DNA from: Phaeosaccion multiseriatum | Taxonomy: Eukaryota > Ochrophyta, other classes | DNA: 64,000 nucleotides | Direction of reading: 5' to 3' | NCBI GenBank assembly: GCA_965112735.1 | Contig: OZ218962.1 | Location: 2,418,001 to 2,482,000 of the forward strand | Part shown: piece after piece, positions 52,854 to 64,000 of the stretch | Layout: each line of letters begins with the position of its first letter | Position numbering within the stretch: position 1 is the first letter of the stretch | The notes under the pieces: model-generated | The model's database searches: none | What the model saw: the letters and a program-made list of their open reading frames with translations, nothing else | What the model was told of the DNA's origin: nothing | Translations under genes and position numbers: made by a program

Positions 52854-53518
52854 ATGGCATGGTCTAAGCAGCAGACGGAGGTCGCCTCTAGTCTGCTGTT
52901 TAACCTCATTCTTGGGGGGGTGGTCTTGGCGGCGTTGGCAACGCGCCGACGGAGCAGCAAGGATGGCAGCAGCAAAAGCTCCAAAGGGGACGACGATGCG
53001 GTGGTGGTAGAACGCATGACCATCGCAGCCGACGCTGTGGAGGTACGTGCACTGCTGAAAGGACGGACATCCTGCCAAGGGTCGAGCATCTTGCCAGTTA
53101 ACTACGCTGCCGAAGGCTGCTGTGCCTGAGCACCCACCAACTTTCTTTTCCATCCGGAGAGAGACGAGCGAGTGCCCCCGTTTAGATCACAAATTAACCG
53201 CGTAACAGCCTACCGACGGGGAGACTAACTGCAATTCGACTCTGACTACGTCCACTCCTCCTTCCCCTCCTCCCCTTCCCCCTTCCCCTCCTGGGTAGGT
53301 GGACTTGTCTGGCCCCTGGACCCTCTCAGACGACGCCTTGCCCTCGTGCCTGGCCATGACTCGCCTAGCGTCACTTGCCAAGCTCAATCTGAGCAGGGGC
53401 AGCCTCACAAGAGTGCCCGAGAGCGTGTGTGGACTCGCAGCGCTGCGTGACCTGGACTTGAGCAGGAACAGGATCCGCGAAGTGTGCAGGTGAGCACTGT
53501 ACGGGCATGCGCAGGTGC

Positions 53519-53565
<47 letters not shown>

Positions 53566-56158
53566 TTTCTCTCTATGTGTCTCTCTCGTAAGTGTGTGTG
53601 CATCTTGTCTACTTGGCTCTCTGTAGGTCAGCAATGCATGTAGGTGTGCGTGAGTGTACATGATTACGGTCCGGCTGCTTCCTGATATGCCCTTGTGATG
53701 ACGCCGCCTTACGCCATATGGTACCAGCGTGCCGGCTTCATTTGATTTCATCCCCCAATCTCCGTCTCCCTCTATCTCAGACAAGGGATATGAATGGGAC
53801 ACTGCTTCCTCCCTGGCCCTCGAATGGACCCATCTAATGCACCGCGCCCACCCCTTCCCTCCTCCCTCCTCCTCTTCCCCCTCCCTTCCCTTCCCCCTCC
53901 TCCCCTATCGCGCAGTGAAATTGCCGCGCTTTCCCCATCCCTCACTGCCCTTAATCTCATGTGCAATGAGCTCACCTCCGTACCAGACGCATTGGGTGCG
54001 CTGACCAAGCTACAGCGTCTGGGCCTCAAAGACAACCAACTGGTGAAGCTGCCCGCCTCCATCGGTCAGCTCGAGAATCTCGTTGAGCTCTACCTCACCA
54101 ACAACAAGCTCGAGCAGTTACCGCCGGAGCTGGGCAGGTGCCAGAGCCTGCGAAAGCTGCAGGTAGGCGTGCACATGTGTTTGTATGTATGGGTATATGG
54201 GGGGGGATGTACAGATGAAAGAGTTGTTTGTATGGATGTATAATTGAGGGGGAAGCACAGAAGAACGAGTGGCAGAGCCAGCACTGTCCTTATCGAAACC
54301 CTCATATCTGTATGGATGGATGCATGTATGTGAGTATGTACATCTCTCTCTCTCTGCATGGGCCATGGAGAGTGTCTGCTCTCTCCTGCTGATTGCCTGC
54401 CTTTCCTTCTTCTTCTGTAAGCACACGCACACACACACAACGTACACCGACCGCAACCGTGTTGAACTCACCACTTCTCGCCTCTTGCCTCTCTCTCTCT
54501 GCCTCCCTCTCTCCCTCTCTTTCTGTATGACTGCGCTTGTGTGTACCTCTCTCTCTATGTGACTGTCTTTAGGCGTCTTTCAACAACCTCCTGGAGCTGC
54601 CCAAGGAGCTTGGTAACCTCCCCAGCCTCGAACTCGCACGCTTTGCCGTCAATCCCCGACTCTCCACCGTCCCCACCGAGATCGCCACCATGGCGCGTCT
54701 GTGTTGGCTCTCTCTGGCGGGTTCGGAGTGGTGCCCTGCCGCCCCCCGGTGCGTACGTTGTGTCGTAAATGCTTTGAGGTAGCGTAGGTGGAGAGATTGG
54801 TGGTACAGCGGAAAGCCAAGGCAAGCGGACATGGTATCTTTTGTCGTTTTTTCCTCGAGAAGGACGATGGTGTCTGCCTGCCTCCTCCCTCCCTCACTGA
54901 CTGACTTGCTCGCTCCCTTCTTGACTTACTCACTCACTCACACACACCCCCTTGCCTCCCCAAACTCCACTCTCTTCTCTTGGTGCTGCCCCTTTCAGCC
55001 GCAGCACCGATCTTGCGGAGATATCCTTCTCTGACGTCACCCTCGGACAAGCGCTGGGAGAGGGCGCGAGTGGCGATGTTTTTAAGGCCACCTGGTCAAG
55101 GAGCGGACAGGGGCAGGGGCACCAGCAAGAAGAACAAGGGGGGGTGGAGACTGAGGGGTGTGAGGATAGAGTGGACGTTGTGGCGGTCAAGGTTTTCAAG
55201 GATCACGTGAGCCCGGACGGTCGAGCGGTGGACGAGATTGAAGTGTGCTGTTATGTGCAACACGAGCACTTGGTGCAGTGCCACGCCGTACTGCGACAAC
55301 AGCACCCCCCTACACCTACACCTACATCTGCAGCAGTTGGGCATACAGTTACAAAGGAGGAGAGAACGGCCCTCGTTCTGGACCTGTTCCGAGGCGAGCA
55401 ACTTGCGCAGAAGCCCAACTTTCAGAGCGTGCTGCGCTGTCGGTACCCTCCGGACAAGTCCTTTGCTCGCCGTTGGGTCAATAGGTGCGTTATTCGCCGT
55501 TTCGGAAAACGTCGGACATCGATGTCGTTCAAGTCTTTAGTATGCATGTTAATGGGCGATGCGATGCGCTGACTCACCCTTCCTCCCCCCCCTACCTTCC
55601 TTCTCCTCAACGTGATATCACGCGTGTGCCTGTGTGCACTTGTGTGTGTGTCTGTGTGTACGTGCGTGCGTCTTTGTGTGTGTGTGTGTGTCTGTGTGCA
55701 TTTGTGTATGTGTGTGTGCACTTGTGTGTGTGTCTGTGTGTACGTGCGTGCGTCTTTGTGTGTGTGTGTCTGTGTGCATTTGCGTATGTGTGTGTGCACT
55801 TGTGTGTGTCTGTGTGTACGTGCGTGCGTCTTTGTGTGTGTGTGTGTGTCTGTGTGCATTTGTGTACGTGTGTGTGCACTTGTGTGTGTCTGTGTGTACG
55901 TGCGTGCGTCTTTGTGTGTGTGTGTGTGTCTGTGTGTGCTTTTGTGTATGTGTGTGTGCACTTGTGTGTGTCTGTGTGTACGTGCGTGCGTCTTTGTGTG
56001 TGTGTGTGTGTCTGTGTGCATTTGCGTGTGCCTGTGTGCACTTGTGTGTGTCTGTGTGTACGTGCGTGCGTCTTTGTGTGTGTGTGTGTGTGCATTTGTG
56101 TATGTGTGTGTGCACTTGTGTGTGTATGTGCGTGCGTATTTGTGTGTGTATGTGCGTA

Positions 56159-56197
<39 letters not shown>

Positions 56198-56396
56198 ATC
56201 AGAGTGGCGCTGTGCGTGTGCAAGGCTCTGCAGTACCTGCACGGAGAGGGTATATGCCATGGCGACATTTACGCGCACAACGGTGAGGAGCAGAGGGAAG
56301 CGAAGCGGTCTACCGATGGGGCGCTTCTGCTAATGACGTGATGACATTGCCTTCTCCAGCACCTTTCTAACTTGCTCTTGTCTGCAATGATAGATA

Positions 56397-56432
<36 letters not shown>

Positions 56433-57107
56433 ATTGATTGTACGTGTATGTGTGCATGGGCGTGCGTGTGTGTATACGGGTGTTCTCATAACCTTGGCTC
56501 TGTGGTCCCTTCCGTGCCCTTCCCTTGCTACCTGCTTACTGCGACTCAAGTCATGGCCAATGAGGAGGGAGAAGCCGTGCTCGTCGACTTTGGCGCCAGC
56601 TTCTTCTATCCCACCGTTATTACTACTACTACCACATCCCCCACCTCGACCACGGAATCCGGCAATGGAGCCGGCGGTACAGCAGGTGCAGAGGGGGGGG
56701 AAGTGCACTACGCGTTCGAGGCGATGGAGGTGAGGGCCTTTGGGCTCTTCCTCAAAGACCTCGTGGAGCGACAGCATGAGGAGGAGGAGGAGGAGGAGGA
56801 GGAGGAGGAGGAGGAGGAGGAGGAGGAGGAGGAGAGAGGGGGGGACGGCACAGCTGGTAACAACACCGCGAGCAAGGACGACGAGGAGGAGGAGCAGGGA
56901 GAGGAGGTCGGGGAGGAAACAGCTGCTGGTGCTGCTGGTGCTGCTGCTGCGGGTGTTGGTGGTGGTGGGGGGGGAGGGGGGGGTCAAGGTGGTGCGATGT
57001 CACCGCCGTCGACTGTCCGCTTGTACAAACAGTGCCTGTCTGAGGAAGTGCTCAATCGGCCTCGCTTCGGCGACATTCGGGCCGTGCTGGAGGGGTGTGA
57101 GATGTGA
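52854..57107 (+). CDS. Membrane-anchored leucine-rich-repeat protein kinase
   Basis: Seven exons in phase: 52854-53042, 53299-53489, 53916-54162, 54573-54748, 54999-55484, 56203-56282, 56551-57107, giving 641 residues. An N-terminal membrane helix (about 12-30, [17 protein letters not shown]) precedes a basic Ser/Lys stretch. Leucine-rich repeats run from about 85 to 265 ([56 protein letters not shown]). The kinase domain has GEGASG (288-293), Lys332 in [14 protein letters not shown] (449-456; Asp451, Asn456) and DFG (469-471). Arg of the usual HRD is Gly, and no APE motif is obvious after DFG. HGDxYAHN-type loops are known in a group of LRR kinases. An activation-segment insertion of Thr, Gly and poly-Glu precedes the terminal [20 protein letters not shown]. 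Probable cytosolic Ser/Thr kinase on a membrane. The substrate is unknown. Confidence 0.9.
55485..56202 (+). repeat. Kinase intron 5: six copies of an about 80-bp GT-rich unit
   Basis: The block TACGTGCGTGCGTCTTTGTG recurs at 55659, 55741, 55817, 55897, 55980 and 56059 (spacing 76-83 bp) inside GT/CT-rich sequence. It forms a higher-order array in place of a plain (GT)n run. Confidence 0.88.
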
Positions 57108-57524
57108 CCTGAAGCAGGGCTGTGCTGCAGCTGTGGTGGGATGTGAGGGGGAGGAGGCTTGATTGAACCACAGCGAGATTCGACTGCGGGCTGTGGGCTG
57201 GAGCGGTGTGTGATCTGACTGAGAGAGAGACGGCACCATTCACGTGCGTGCTGGAGCTGTGCTGGAGCTATGCTGAGAGATGTGAGGGGGAGGAGGAGGC
57301 TACTGAGAGTGTGAATGGAGAGATAGGAAGGAGCTGTGTTGAGATGTCAGAGGGAGGAGGGCGTAAGCTGAGAAATATGGGGAGGCTTTCCTACCTATAG
57401 GGTACATTTTGTTCTATTCGTTTGCCCCAGCCAGCCTCGATAACTGCAGCTCATCTTTCAAAAGTCCCGAACCATCCGTCTCCCTCGCTCCGTCTGTTGA
57501 TACCGTCTCGCTCGCTGCGGCCGC
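57108..57524. other. Convergent 3' flank
   Basis: Region between the stop codons of the LRR kinase and the minus-strand secreted protein. It contains degenerate repeats around GAGCTGTG/GATGTGAGGGGGAGG (57110-57350) and no gene. Confidence 0.6.
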
Positions 57525-59829
57525 TCACTCGGTCATCATCATCGGCTCCGGCTCCCAAGCGCTGTCGAGGCGGGCCACAAAGTCCGTTCCCCAGGGCCCG
57601 TCCACGATGTAGTCCTCGTCCTTGGAGGAGGACAGGATGATGTCACGCTCTCTCACAATGGGCTTGCCTTGGCTGTCGAGCCTCAGGCTCTGTGTTTCTC
57701 CCATGACCCCGCTCCAGTGCTCCACTCCGACGTCGTCTGGCTTGTGGATGAAGGTAACGTCGAGGACGTGAGCGAAGCACCGCTCGATCTCCTGGCGGTA
57801 GTCCACTTGGAAGGAGTAAGTGTCGGTGAGGACGAAGACACTGGCCCATGACCCGGGGGCGGTGAAGAGGTCTCTTTCGACGCGCTTTTCCGCGATCCAA
57901 GCCTCGCAGAGGGTCACATCCTCGGCCTTGTGCAGGCCGGATTCCACGGCCAGCAACGCCGCAAGGTCGTCATCCACTGCCGTCTCCGAGAGGTGGCGAC
58001 TGAGCGAGGAGCCCTTGCGCCTCTGAGCCTTGTTGAGCTCCTCCATCATGTGGAGGTCGCGCTTGACTTGACAGGGGCCGTACGCGTTGAAGGCCATCAC
58101 GACGCCGCCGTTGGCCATGTCGTAGGCCCCCGGCTTGACAATCTGCTTGCCCTCGATGGTGACTCCCAGGGAGCCGTAGCCCAAGATTTGCTCGGCGCGG
58201 TAGGTGGATTCCTCCCCTTGAACGTAATTGGGGTTGTATTTTTCTACGTCGAGCACCTCCACCAGCACTTTCGACCTCGCGGCCTTGTCGAGGTCACCGT
58301 CCGGGCCGGGGGGGAAGGTAAAAGCCGAGGCGGTCACGTACGTCTGCGTGCGTGCGCGTGTGCGTGTGGGTGGCGAAAGGGGGGTAGGGGGAAGCAGGCG
58401 GCGTGGGTCAGCCGACCGATGCGCGAGAGGGTGGGCAACAACAGCCAAACACACCGCCATCAGGCGAGAGGGCACGAGCAGGACTCTACACGAGGCAGGC
58501 TTCCAAGTAACAAGCTCTCAAAAGAGAGAGGTTGGGGGCTCAGGTGCTCAGAAACAACGAGTCCCTCCATTGCATTCCGGCTTTTGCCTCACCGGTTGGG
58601 CGCCGTTCTCGCAGGAGGGGAAGACGGACAGCCTCCAGTTCCACTGCAAGTGCCTCTCCGCCAAGGCAGCGTACCAGGCGTCGTTGGCTCCCTTGAAGAG
58701 GAAGACTTGGTTCTTGAAGCCGAACACCATCGGGTCTCCTTGGACGCCATCAAGGCCTGTCTCATTGCCTGTCTCATTGCCTGCAAGCGCCACACATCGT
58801 CCAAATAGAAGAAACAGGGGCGGATGGAAAGAGTGTGAGAGAGAGAAGAAGGACATTCGGATGGCAGTCAAGGGGGGGCTCTCCACGACAGGGCCGGAAC
58901 AGGGCAAGCAGGGGCGCGAGAAAAAATTATGCCAAGCCAGCACACACACACACACGCACACACACACGCCCCACTTACAAGTAATGTCGGGCACCTTGTA
59001 GGTCCAAAGGCATTCGCTGCCCAGGTTTTTACCACCTCCTGCGCAGAGAGTATCCTGCTCTGCTGGCTCGCAGTTTATGTTGCCCTGGGGCGCGGCGAAC
59101 CCTGTGCAGTCCCCACCCCCGTCCTTGGCGGAGAACTCCAGTGTCTGGCCGGCCACTCCGTACTGCGTGACAAGAATGAGCAAAGCATTCGGTGCAGGCA
59201 GGCACGCAAGCAAGGCAGGCAGTAAGCAAAGCCGCCGCCGATCAACTTGGAAAGCGATATGACCGGCGGAGCGGATACATGATGTGGGTGGACTGTCTTG
59301 AAAGGCACGTAAAGGGCCCTTTCGAATCTCTATGCCTTGTGCTGCTTCCCTATACCCAGCCAAACTCAAACTCGTAGCTGCCTACCTGGCAGAACTTGGT
59401 CGCAGTGCCGTCGGTGTAGCTTGGCCCAGGCGAAGTGCTGTCCCAAGCCGGCACACGACTATAGTACGTTTCGGGCGTGCCGTCGGTGGGGTCAGGGAAA
59501 GAGCATTGCGGGGTGGCCTGAGAAACTCCAGTAACAGGGACATTGCTGTTGGTGCAGGTGTGGGAGAGACCCACATTAGGCGCATCGTCATCTCCGGCCT
59601 CCTTGGTGCAATCGGGAAAGAGGCCAAAAGAACCCTTCACTCCGGTTTTGAAGCAGACCTCGACCACACACGTATCGTCGTCGTAGCAGTTGCCTCCGCC
59701 CTCCAGAATAAACGGAACCGAATCGGTGAACATCGTGCACTTCGATTGTAGGTCGCAGGTGCTCACTGGACCACTGGTGGCGTTGCTGACAAGGCCCACG
59801 AGGAGCAGAGCTGTGGCGGTTCTTCCCAT
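57525..59829 (-). CDS. Secreted 544-residue protein of unknown function
   Basis: Four exons in phase: 59829-59386, 59162-58979, 58780-58593, 58343-57525. The start MGRTATALLLVGLVSNATSG is a signal peptide. The N-terminal half (20-230) is rich in Cys and Gly with spaced pairs (CDLQSKC, NCYDDDTCVVEVC, TNSNVPVTG), suggesting disulphides in an extracellular domain. Exon 3 begins with a duplicated NETG sequon and continues VFGFKNQVFLFKG and WNWRLSVFPSCENG. Exon 4 has YVTASAFTFPPG, a long alpha/beta region and TDTYSFQVDYRQEIERCFAHVLDVTFIHKP, ending MMMTE. I know no named family. An extracellular-matrix or adhesion-like role is possible from composition only. A truncated copy of its last exon lies 5.4 kb to the left. 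Confidence 0.82.
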
Positions 59830-60520
59830 CTTGTGACGGTTGACGGGGCAAACATGTGTGCGTGGGAAAGGCAGGGGTGGTGATGACGACGAGGGATGGG
59901 GGGCGGAGAAAGAATGAGCTAAAAGGTAGCGTGAGAGCGTAACCCACCCTGGACAACGCAGTCATGCCGAAGCAAGCAAGAGGCCGAGAGGCCAGGGCGC
60001 CAACACGCAAGTGAAGCAGACAGTCATTGGCAATCTAATGCGTACAAGGCGCACGAAGTGAGCATCACCGGCCATTAGCTAAGGGTGGAGCAGACGGAGC
60101 CACTCCCCGACCTCCCAGCCATGAGCCCCTCAAACAAACTTTGAGGGGAAGGAAGTCTTCAAATTGAGTTACAAGCATCACGTCTCCGGGAAGAGAAGAG
60201 TATAGATGGACAGGGGGAAGGGGGGGGGGGTTGTTAACAGCCAAGCGAGAATTGGCGCTCCTAGCCACTAAGAGCGAGAAGGGCAGGCGGCTCAATGCAC
60301 TGGCGCTACACATATCAGCACCCTAATCTTTCGCTCGTCTCCTCAGGCCCCACGCGCTCTAAGCAAGGGTGCCGCAGCAATATTAACAACACCCGCCTCT
60401 CCCCGCCCGCTCTGAAAGTGACTCACAGTTGAAGTTAGTTTTACAATAGTGCGCAGCACAGAGTCCCCCCAGAATCACACTCACCTTAGACTGAAGGGCA
60501 GAGAGTAGACAGGGAGGAAG
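59830..60520. promoter_or_regulatory. Upstream region of the secreted-protein gene
   Basis: Spacer immediately 5' of the minus-strand gene. Its distal part (60350-60510) is shared with the truncated copy at about 52310-52430, so it was part of the duplicated block. No gene is seen. Confidence 0.45.
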
Positions 60521-60841
60521 TGGTTCGAGGGGGTGGCTGGTGTGTTTGTGAGCTTTCGCAATTGTCGCTCTTCCCAACAGGCCTGCAAGTTGTGGACCTT
60601 ACACCCTCACCCTCGCGCGTGCGCTGGTGGACTGTGGTGGCACTTGGAGTTGAGGTGGAACTCCCGAATGGGTTTCAACGTGTTCAAAGACATGTTCGAT
60701 CCCCCCACCTAATCCATCCTGACTGAATGGAGAAGTGACGGGTTATTACGGGCTGCCCGTTCATTCTGATTTCACTTTCCTGATTCACTTACCAACAAGC
60801 CAACTCAGTTGTACCCCTCTTCCCGCGCGTGGTCAACCCCT

Positions 60842-61198
60842 GATCAGCCCCATGCTATTTTGCTCCAGGCCGCTAGGGCCTACAGTAGGCGGCCTCTAGC
60901 CGCCTCTAGGCAGCCTCCCAGTGACCGTGGGCGCTTGCGTGGTGCCTCCCAGCCAGTGGGTAGCAGCACACCTGTCGAGCGAGGTGGAAAGAGACAACAC
61001 GAACTAAATGGGAGGCTACTGACTACTCTTTGCACTCTGGGCACTCCCACGGTCCGCCAAGTTGGCGTCTGCCCCGTCTGCCCTAGACCGCCAAGGCGGC
61101 GGCATATAAATAGGCCGAGGGCCTACGGCCCTCGCTACGCCGGGCAACTTTCCCAAATAGGCCTAGGCCGCTAGCACTAGGCGTGCATGGGGCTGACC
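60842..61198. mobile_element. Candidate 357-bp miniature inverted-repeat element
   Basis: The left end GATCAGCCCCATGC (60842-60855) is matched by its complement at 61185-61198 with one mismatch. Just inside, GGCCGCTAGGGCCTA and TAGGCCTAGGCCGCTAG form a second inverted pair. The interior is dense in short GGCC/CCTA palindromes. No transposase frame and no clear target-site duplication is visible. Confidence 0.4.
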
Positions 61199-62260
61199 CT
61201 GACGTGCCACTGGACATGGATGCCTCCTACGCGACATTGCTTCATCACGCGACAAGGTGCGTGGTGTGTCCGGAGAAGTAGCTAAGGAGGGAGAGAGGGG
61301 AAAGAAGGAGGAGGGAGAGGGGAAGAGGAAGGAAGGTTCACATAATGAAAAATCAAATCAAGTGAGCTCTACTATGCCTCTCTGCACCCCGGTCTTCTCA
61401 ACCCGCTCAGGGTGGCCGCGACGGCAGTCTCTTTGGCGGAGACCCTCAGCAGTAGGCTGAATTCGACAACCACTCCTACACGATGTCGGCGACCACAAAT
61501 ACTTCAGAGAGGAGGAGGGCAGCAGAAGGTCGGCTACAGTGGGCCAGCTGTGTGAAGCTGGGCTATGGGCAGTGATAACAGTTGCGAACCAATCTCTATG
61601 TAGAAGGCCCCTTCTCGGCCCGCGTACCATTAGAGGTGCATCATCGTATCAGCTTCTTCGTCTCTGCGTTAAATGAATGCAAGAAAAGGGCCAGACGAAC
61701 ACGTACAAACTGTACTTTTGACTGTGGTTCGTCGACGCTCGCTCTTGGCGCCGGCTTCAAGGGGCGTGCGTACACTCTCGAGGCAACTCAACTCCTTGTT
61801 GCGAGCGGAGCGGTAGAGTATGACACATGCGTATCTATCTATGCCTACGCAATGCCCACGCACGGAGCCCTCTACTCCCCGCCTCTCTCGCTCTTTTTAT
61901 TTCAACCCTTTTCTCTCTCTACTCCCCTTCCCCCCCTTCTTCCCTCGTTCTGTCGTATCTTCTCGTCAGTTTATTTTTGAAAATTAAAAATATGCCGCTT
62001 CTATTGTCATTAAAGCATCGCCTTGTTCTGGGGACACCTCCCCCCTTCCCCGTATTCAGTTCCCCGCTTGCTTCTCGCCCCGCCCTACCCCCACACCAGC
62101 TGTCTTCGCTTGTCCCCAGCCCCTCCTCTCTCCGACATTAGTAACTGTCCGGTCTCTTGCTCTTCTTCGCTCCTTGGTCGTATCTGCGGGATGGTTGCAC
62201 GCAGGCAAGTATTACGCGGTTAGTAGGGGTCTACCTATCCATTTATCCATACAGGCAGGC
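61199..62260. other. Intergenic region, no gene supported
   Basis: Short open frames lack ATG starts, domains and splice partners. A pyrimidine-rich stretch covers about 61870-62110. Confidence 0.5.
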
Positions 62261-62280
62261 AGACAGGCACACAGATAACA

Positions 62281-62283
62281 GAT

Positions 62284-62346
<63 letters not shown>

Positions 62347-62438
62347 CACACACAGACAGACACACAGACACACAGACAGACACACAGACAGACAGGCAGG
62401 CAGGCACACAGACAGGCAGGCACACAGACAGACAGACC

Positions 62439-62486
<48 letters not shown>

Positions 62487-62489
62487 GGC

Positions 62490-62574
<85 letters not shown>

Positions 62575-62579
62575 GGCAC

Positions 62580-62610
<31 letters not shown>

Positions 62611-62631
62611 GGCACACAGACAGACAGGCAC

Positions 62632-62710
<79 letters not shown>
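62281..62710. repeat. (CAGA)n tetranucleotide array
   Basis: About 430 bp of CAGA units with a few CACA and CAGG interruptions. It abuts the 3' flank of the last gene. Confidence 0.93.
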
Positions 62711-62763
62711 TGCTTCTAGACGCGCAACCTGAACAGGAAGAACCTCGCCCTCTTCACGTAGTC

Positions 62764-64000
62764 TTACGTGTGTTGGGCGATCCTCTCCGCATCCGGAGAG
62801 GCGTCGCCAGGCATGCAGATGGCCTTCCAGTAGCCCACCTGTATGCAGTTACGAAAGGTTACGAAAGCGATGTAAGGGTGAGGCTATGTAGGGCAGGTCA
62901 GATGATGTCGACTGACCGACTGGCTGGCTGACTGACTGACTGACTAGGTGACTGGCTGACTGTCTGAGTGAGTGAGCGAGTGAGTGACTAACTCACTGAG
63001 TGACTGACTGAACAGCTGCCTGCCTGGCTGCACGCCTGCCTGTCCCACTGACTGCCTCCCGCCCTCCCCTACCCTCGCCTCCCCTCCCTTCCCTGCCCCC
63101 CTCCCTCCCTCCCTCCCTCCCCTCCCTCCCTCCTTCCCTCCCTCTCTCGCTCCCTCCCTCCCTCACCTCTGCGTCGTCATCGTCGCCCTCGTGCTGCTTC
63201 ATGTCCCCCGAGAGGATGATGGCGTCCGTAGTCTTGAGATGTTCGTCAAGGAAACCGTTGAGCACTCGAGTCACAGTGTAGGGCTCAATTTTGGCATCGA
63301 AAGTGCGCGTGAGGCTCTATATATGATGTGCATGCGTGTGTGGGGGAGGGAGGGGGTTGCATGTGTGTGTGCGTGTGTGCGTGGGTACGTGCGTGGTGGG
63401 AGTTTGATTCGAGTGTGTGAGACAAAAGATAAGAGAGGGGCGGGGGGGGGGAAGGACGTGTGTCAGAGAGCAACCAGAGAGAGGGAGAGGAGGAGGGAGA
63501 AGAAAGAGGAGGGGGGAGAGGAAGCGCAATATGGGGATTCAATCATCCTGCATCAGCCCTAGCCTATTCCACCTTCTCCTTGACTCTTCCCTTTTCTCTT
63601 CTCCTCCTCAACCCCCTTCAATCCTCTCCTCCAATCCTCCTCCTGCTCCTGCTCCTGCTCCTTCTCCTCCTCTCCTTCCTCCTCCTCCTCCTCCTCCTCC
63701 TCCTCCTCCCCCTCCTCCTCCTCCTCCTCCTCCTCCTCCCCCTCCTCCTCCTCCTCCCCCTCGTCCTCCTCCCCCTCCCCCTCCTCCCCCTCCTCCCTCA
63801 GCCATCCTCCCCCTCCCCTTCCTCCACTCCTCCCTCCAGCCTCCTCCTCATCACCCACCCGCCCCTCCGCTCGCTTACAATGTGAATTGGTCGTTCCCCT
63901 CCCCGCAGCTCCCACTTCCCCCAAGAGCCTTCCTGGAAGAGGGGTCCGTCTGTCTGTCCCAAGGTGACTGTACCGTCGCCATTCAGCGTCATGGAGGTGG
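62764..64000 (-). CDS. 3' part of an unrecognised gene
   Basis: Partial. The upstream end lies beyond the window. Proposed exons on the minus strand are 64000-63879, 63283-63167 and 62838-62764, in phase 0 at both junctions. They read TSMTLNGDGTVTLG...GSWGKWELRGGERPIHI, then PYTVTRVLNGFLDEHLKTTDAIILSG...DDDDAE, then VGYWKAICMPGD...AQHT and TAA. The pattern of short strands, a Trp-containing turn and VGYW near the end suggests a compact beta-barrel-like domain. No family is named. The middle acceptor (after ATTGAG at 63284) is chosen because it alone keeps the phase. The first intron holds long CCT and GT-rich arrays (63330-63790), and the second holds CCCT and GACT repeats. Confidence 0.6.

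Noticed and set aside
55422-56278. Several 200-residue THTHTH or VCVCV open frames
   Set aside because: They are translations of (GT)n/(CA)n arrays inside an intron, open in all frames because the repeat lacks stops.
60809-61174. Plus-strand 121-residue frame
   Set aside because: It starts at a non-ATG codon, overlaps the candidate inverted-repeat element, and has no recognisable domain.
62212-62711. Poly-CLSV frames
   Set aside because: Translation of the (CAGA)n array.

Overview
This is a 64-kb piece of a GC-rich, intron-rich eukaryotic nuclear genome. The gene content is chromatin modifiers, a SET-domain methyltransferase, a METTL18-type methyltransferase, ZIP metal transporters, a family-2 cellulose-synthase-like enzyme and an LRR kinase. 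Splice sites are GT-AG and the introns and spacers are packed with microsatellites. The cellulose-synthase type, the secreted Cys/Gly-rich proteins and the abundant GGGA/CCCT arrays fit a walled photosynthetic stramenopile, perhaps a eustigmatophyte. That assignment is inference only. No organelle, viral or bacterial segment was recognised.

Layout. 1-2744 (+): 3' part of a trithorax/MLL-like gene (FYRN, FYRC, SET, post-SET). 4674-12947 (-): convergent PWWP-PHD-extended-PHD chromatin reader, 7 exons. 13375-15474 (+): predicted secreted or anchored protein with six divergent copies of one module. 16723-17331 (+): small poly-Glu nuclear-type protein. 18708-22075 (-): METTL18/HPM1-like histidine methyltransferase, 7 exons. 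About 22195-24420 (+): decayed ankyrin-repeat and RING-finger sequence. 24930-26555 and 27339-29315 (-): tandem pair of intronless ZIP zinc transporters. 30414-31871 (-): unrecognised protein with an N-terminal signal-like segment. 32532-50327 (+): 23-exon gene whose phases all match, giving a 3,484-residue cellulose-synthase-like GT2 protein with a 2,737-residue low-complexity N-terminal extension. 51796-52400: internally deleted, frameshifted copy of the 57.5-60.5 kb locus. 52854-57107 (+): membrane-anchored LRR protein kinase. 57525-59829 (-): secreted 544-residue protein. 62764-64000 (-): 3' part of an unrecognised gene.

Gene models were built by hand from codon phase, splice-site dinucleotides and domain continuity. 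Functional themes are histone H3K4-type chromatin regulation at the left end, zinc uptake in the middle and wall polysaccharide synthesis at the right. Nothing indicates that these act as one pathway.

The most unusual signals lie at nucleotide level. A 10-mer (TTGGTGATAC or its complement) occurs at least 16 times and is read in four different protein frames. A 23-bp minisatellite carrying a branch-point-like CTGAC/CTAAC is shared by introns of two unrelated genes, placed just before the 3' splice site in both. Many intron microsatellites look like expansions of splice-site sequence.
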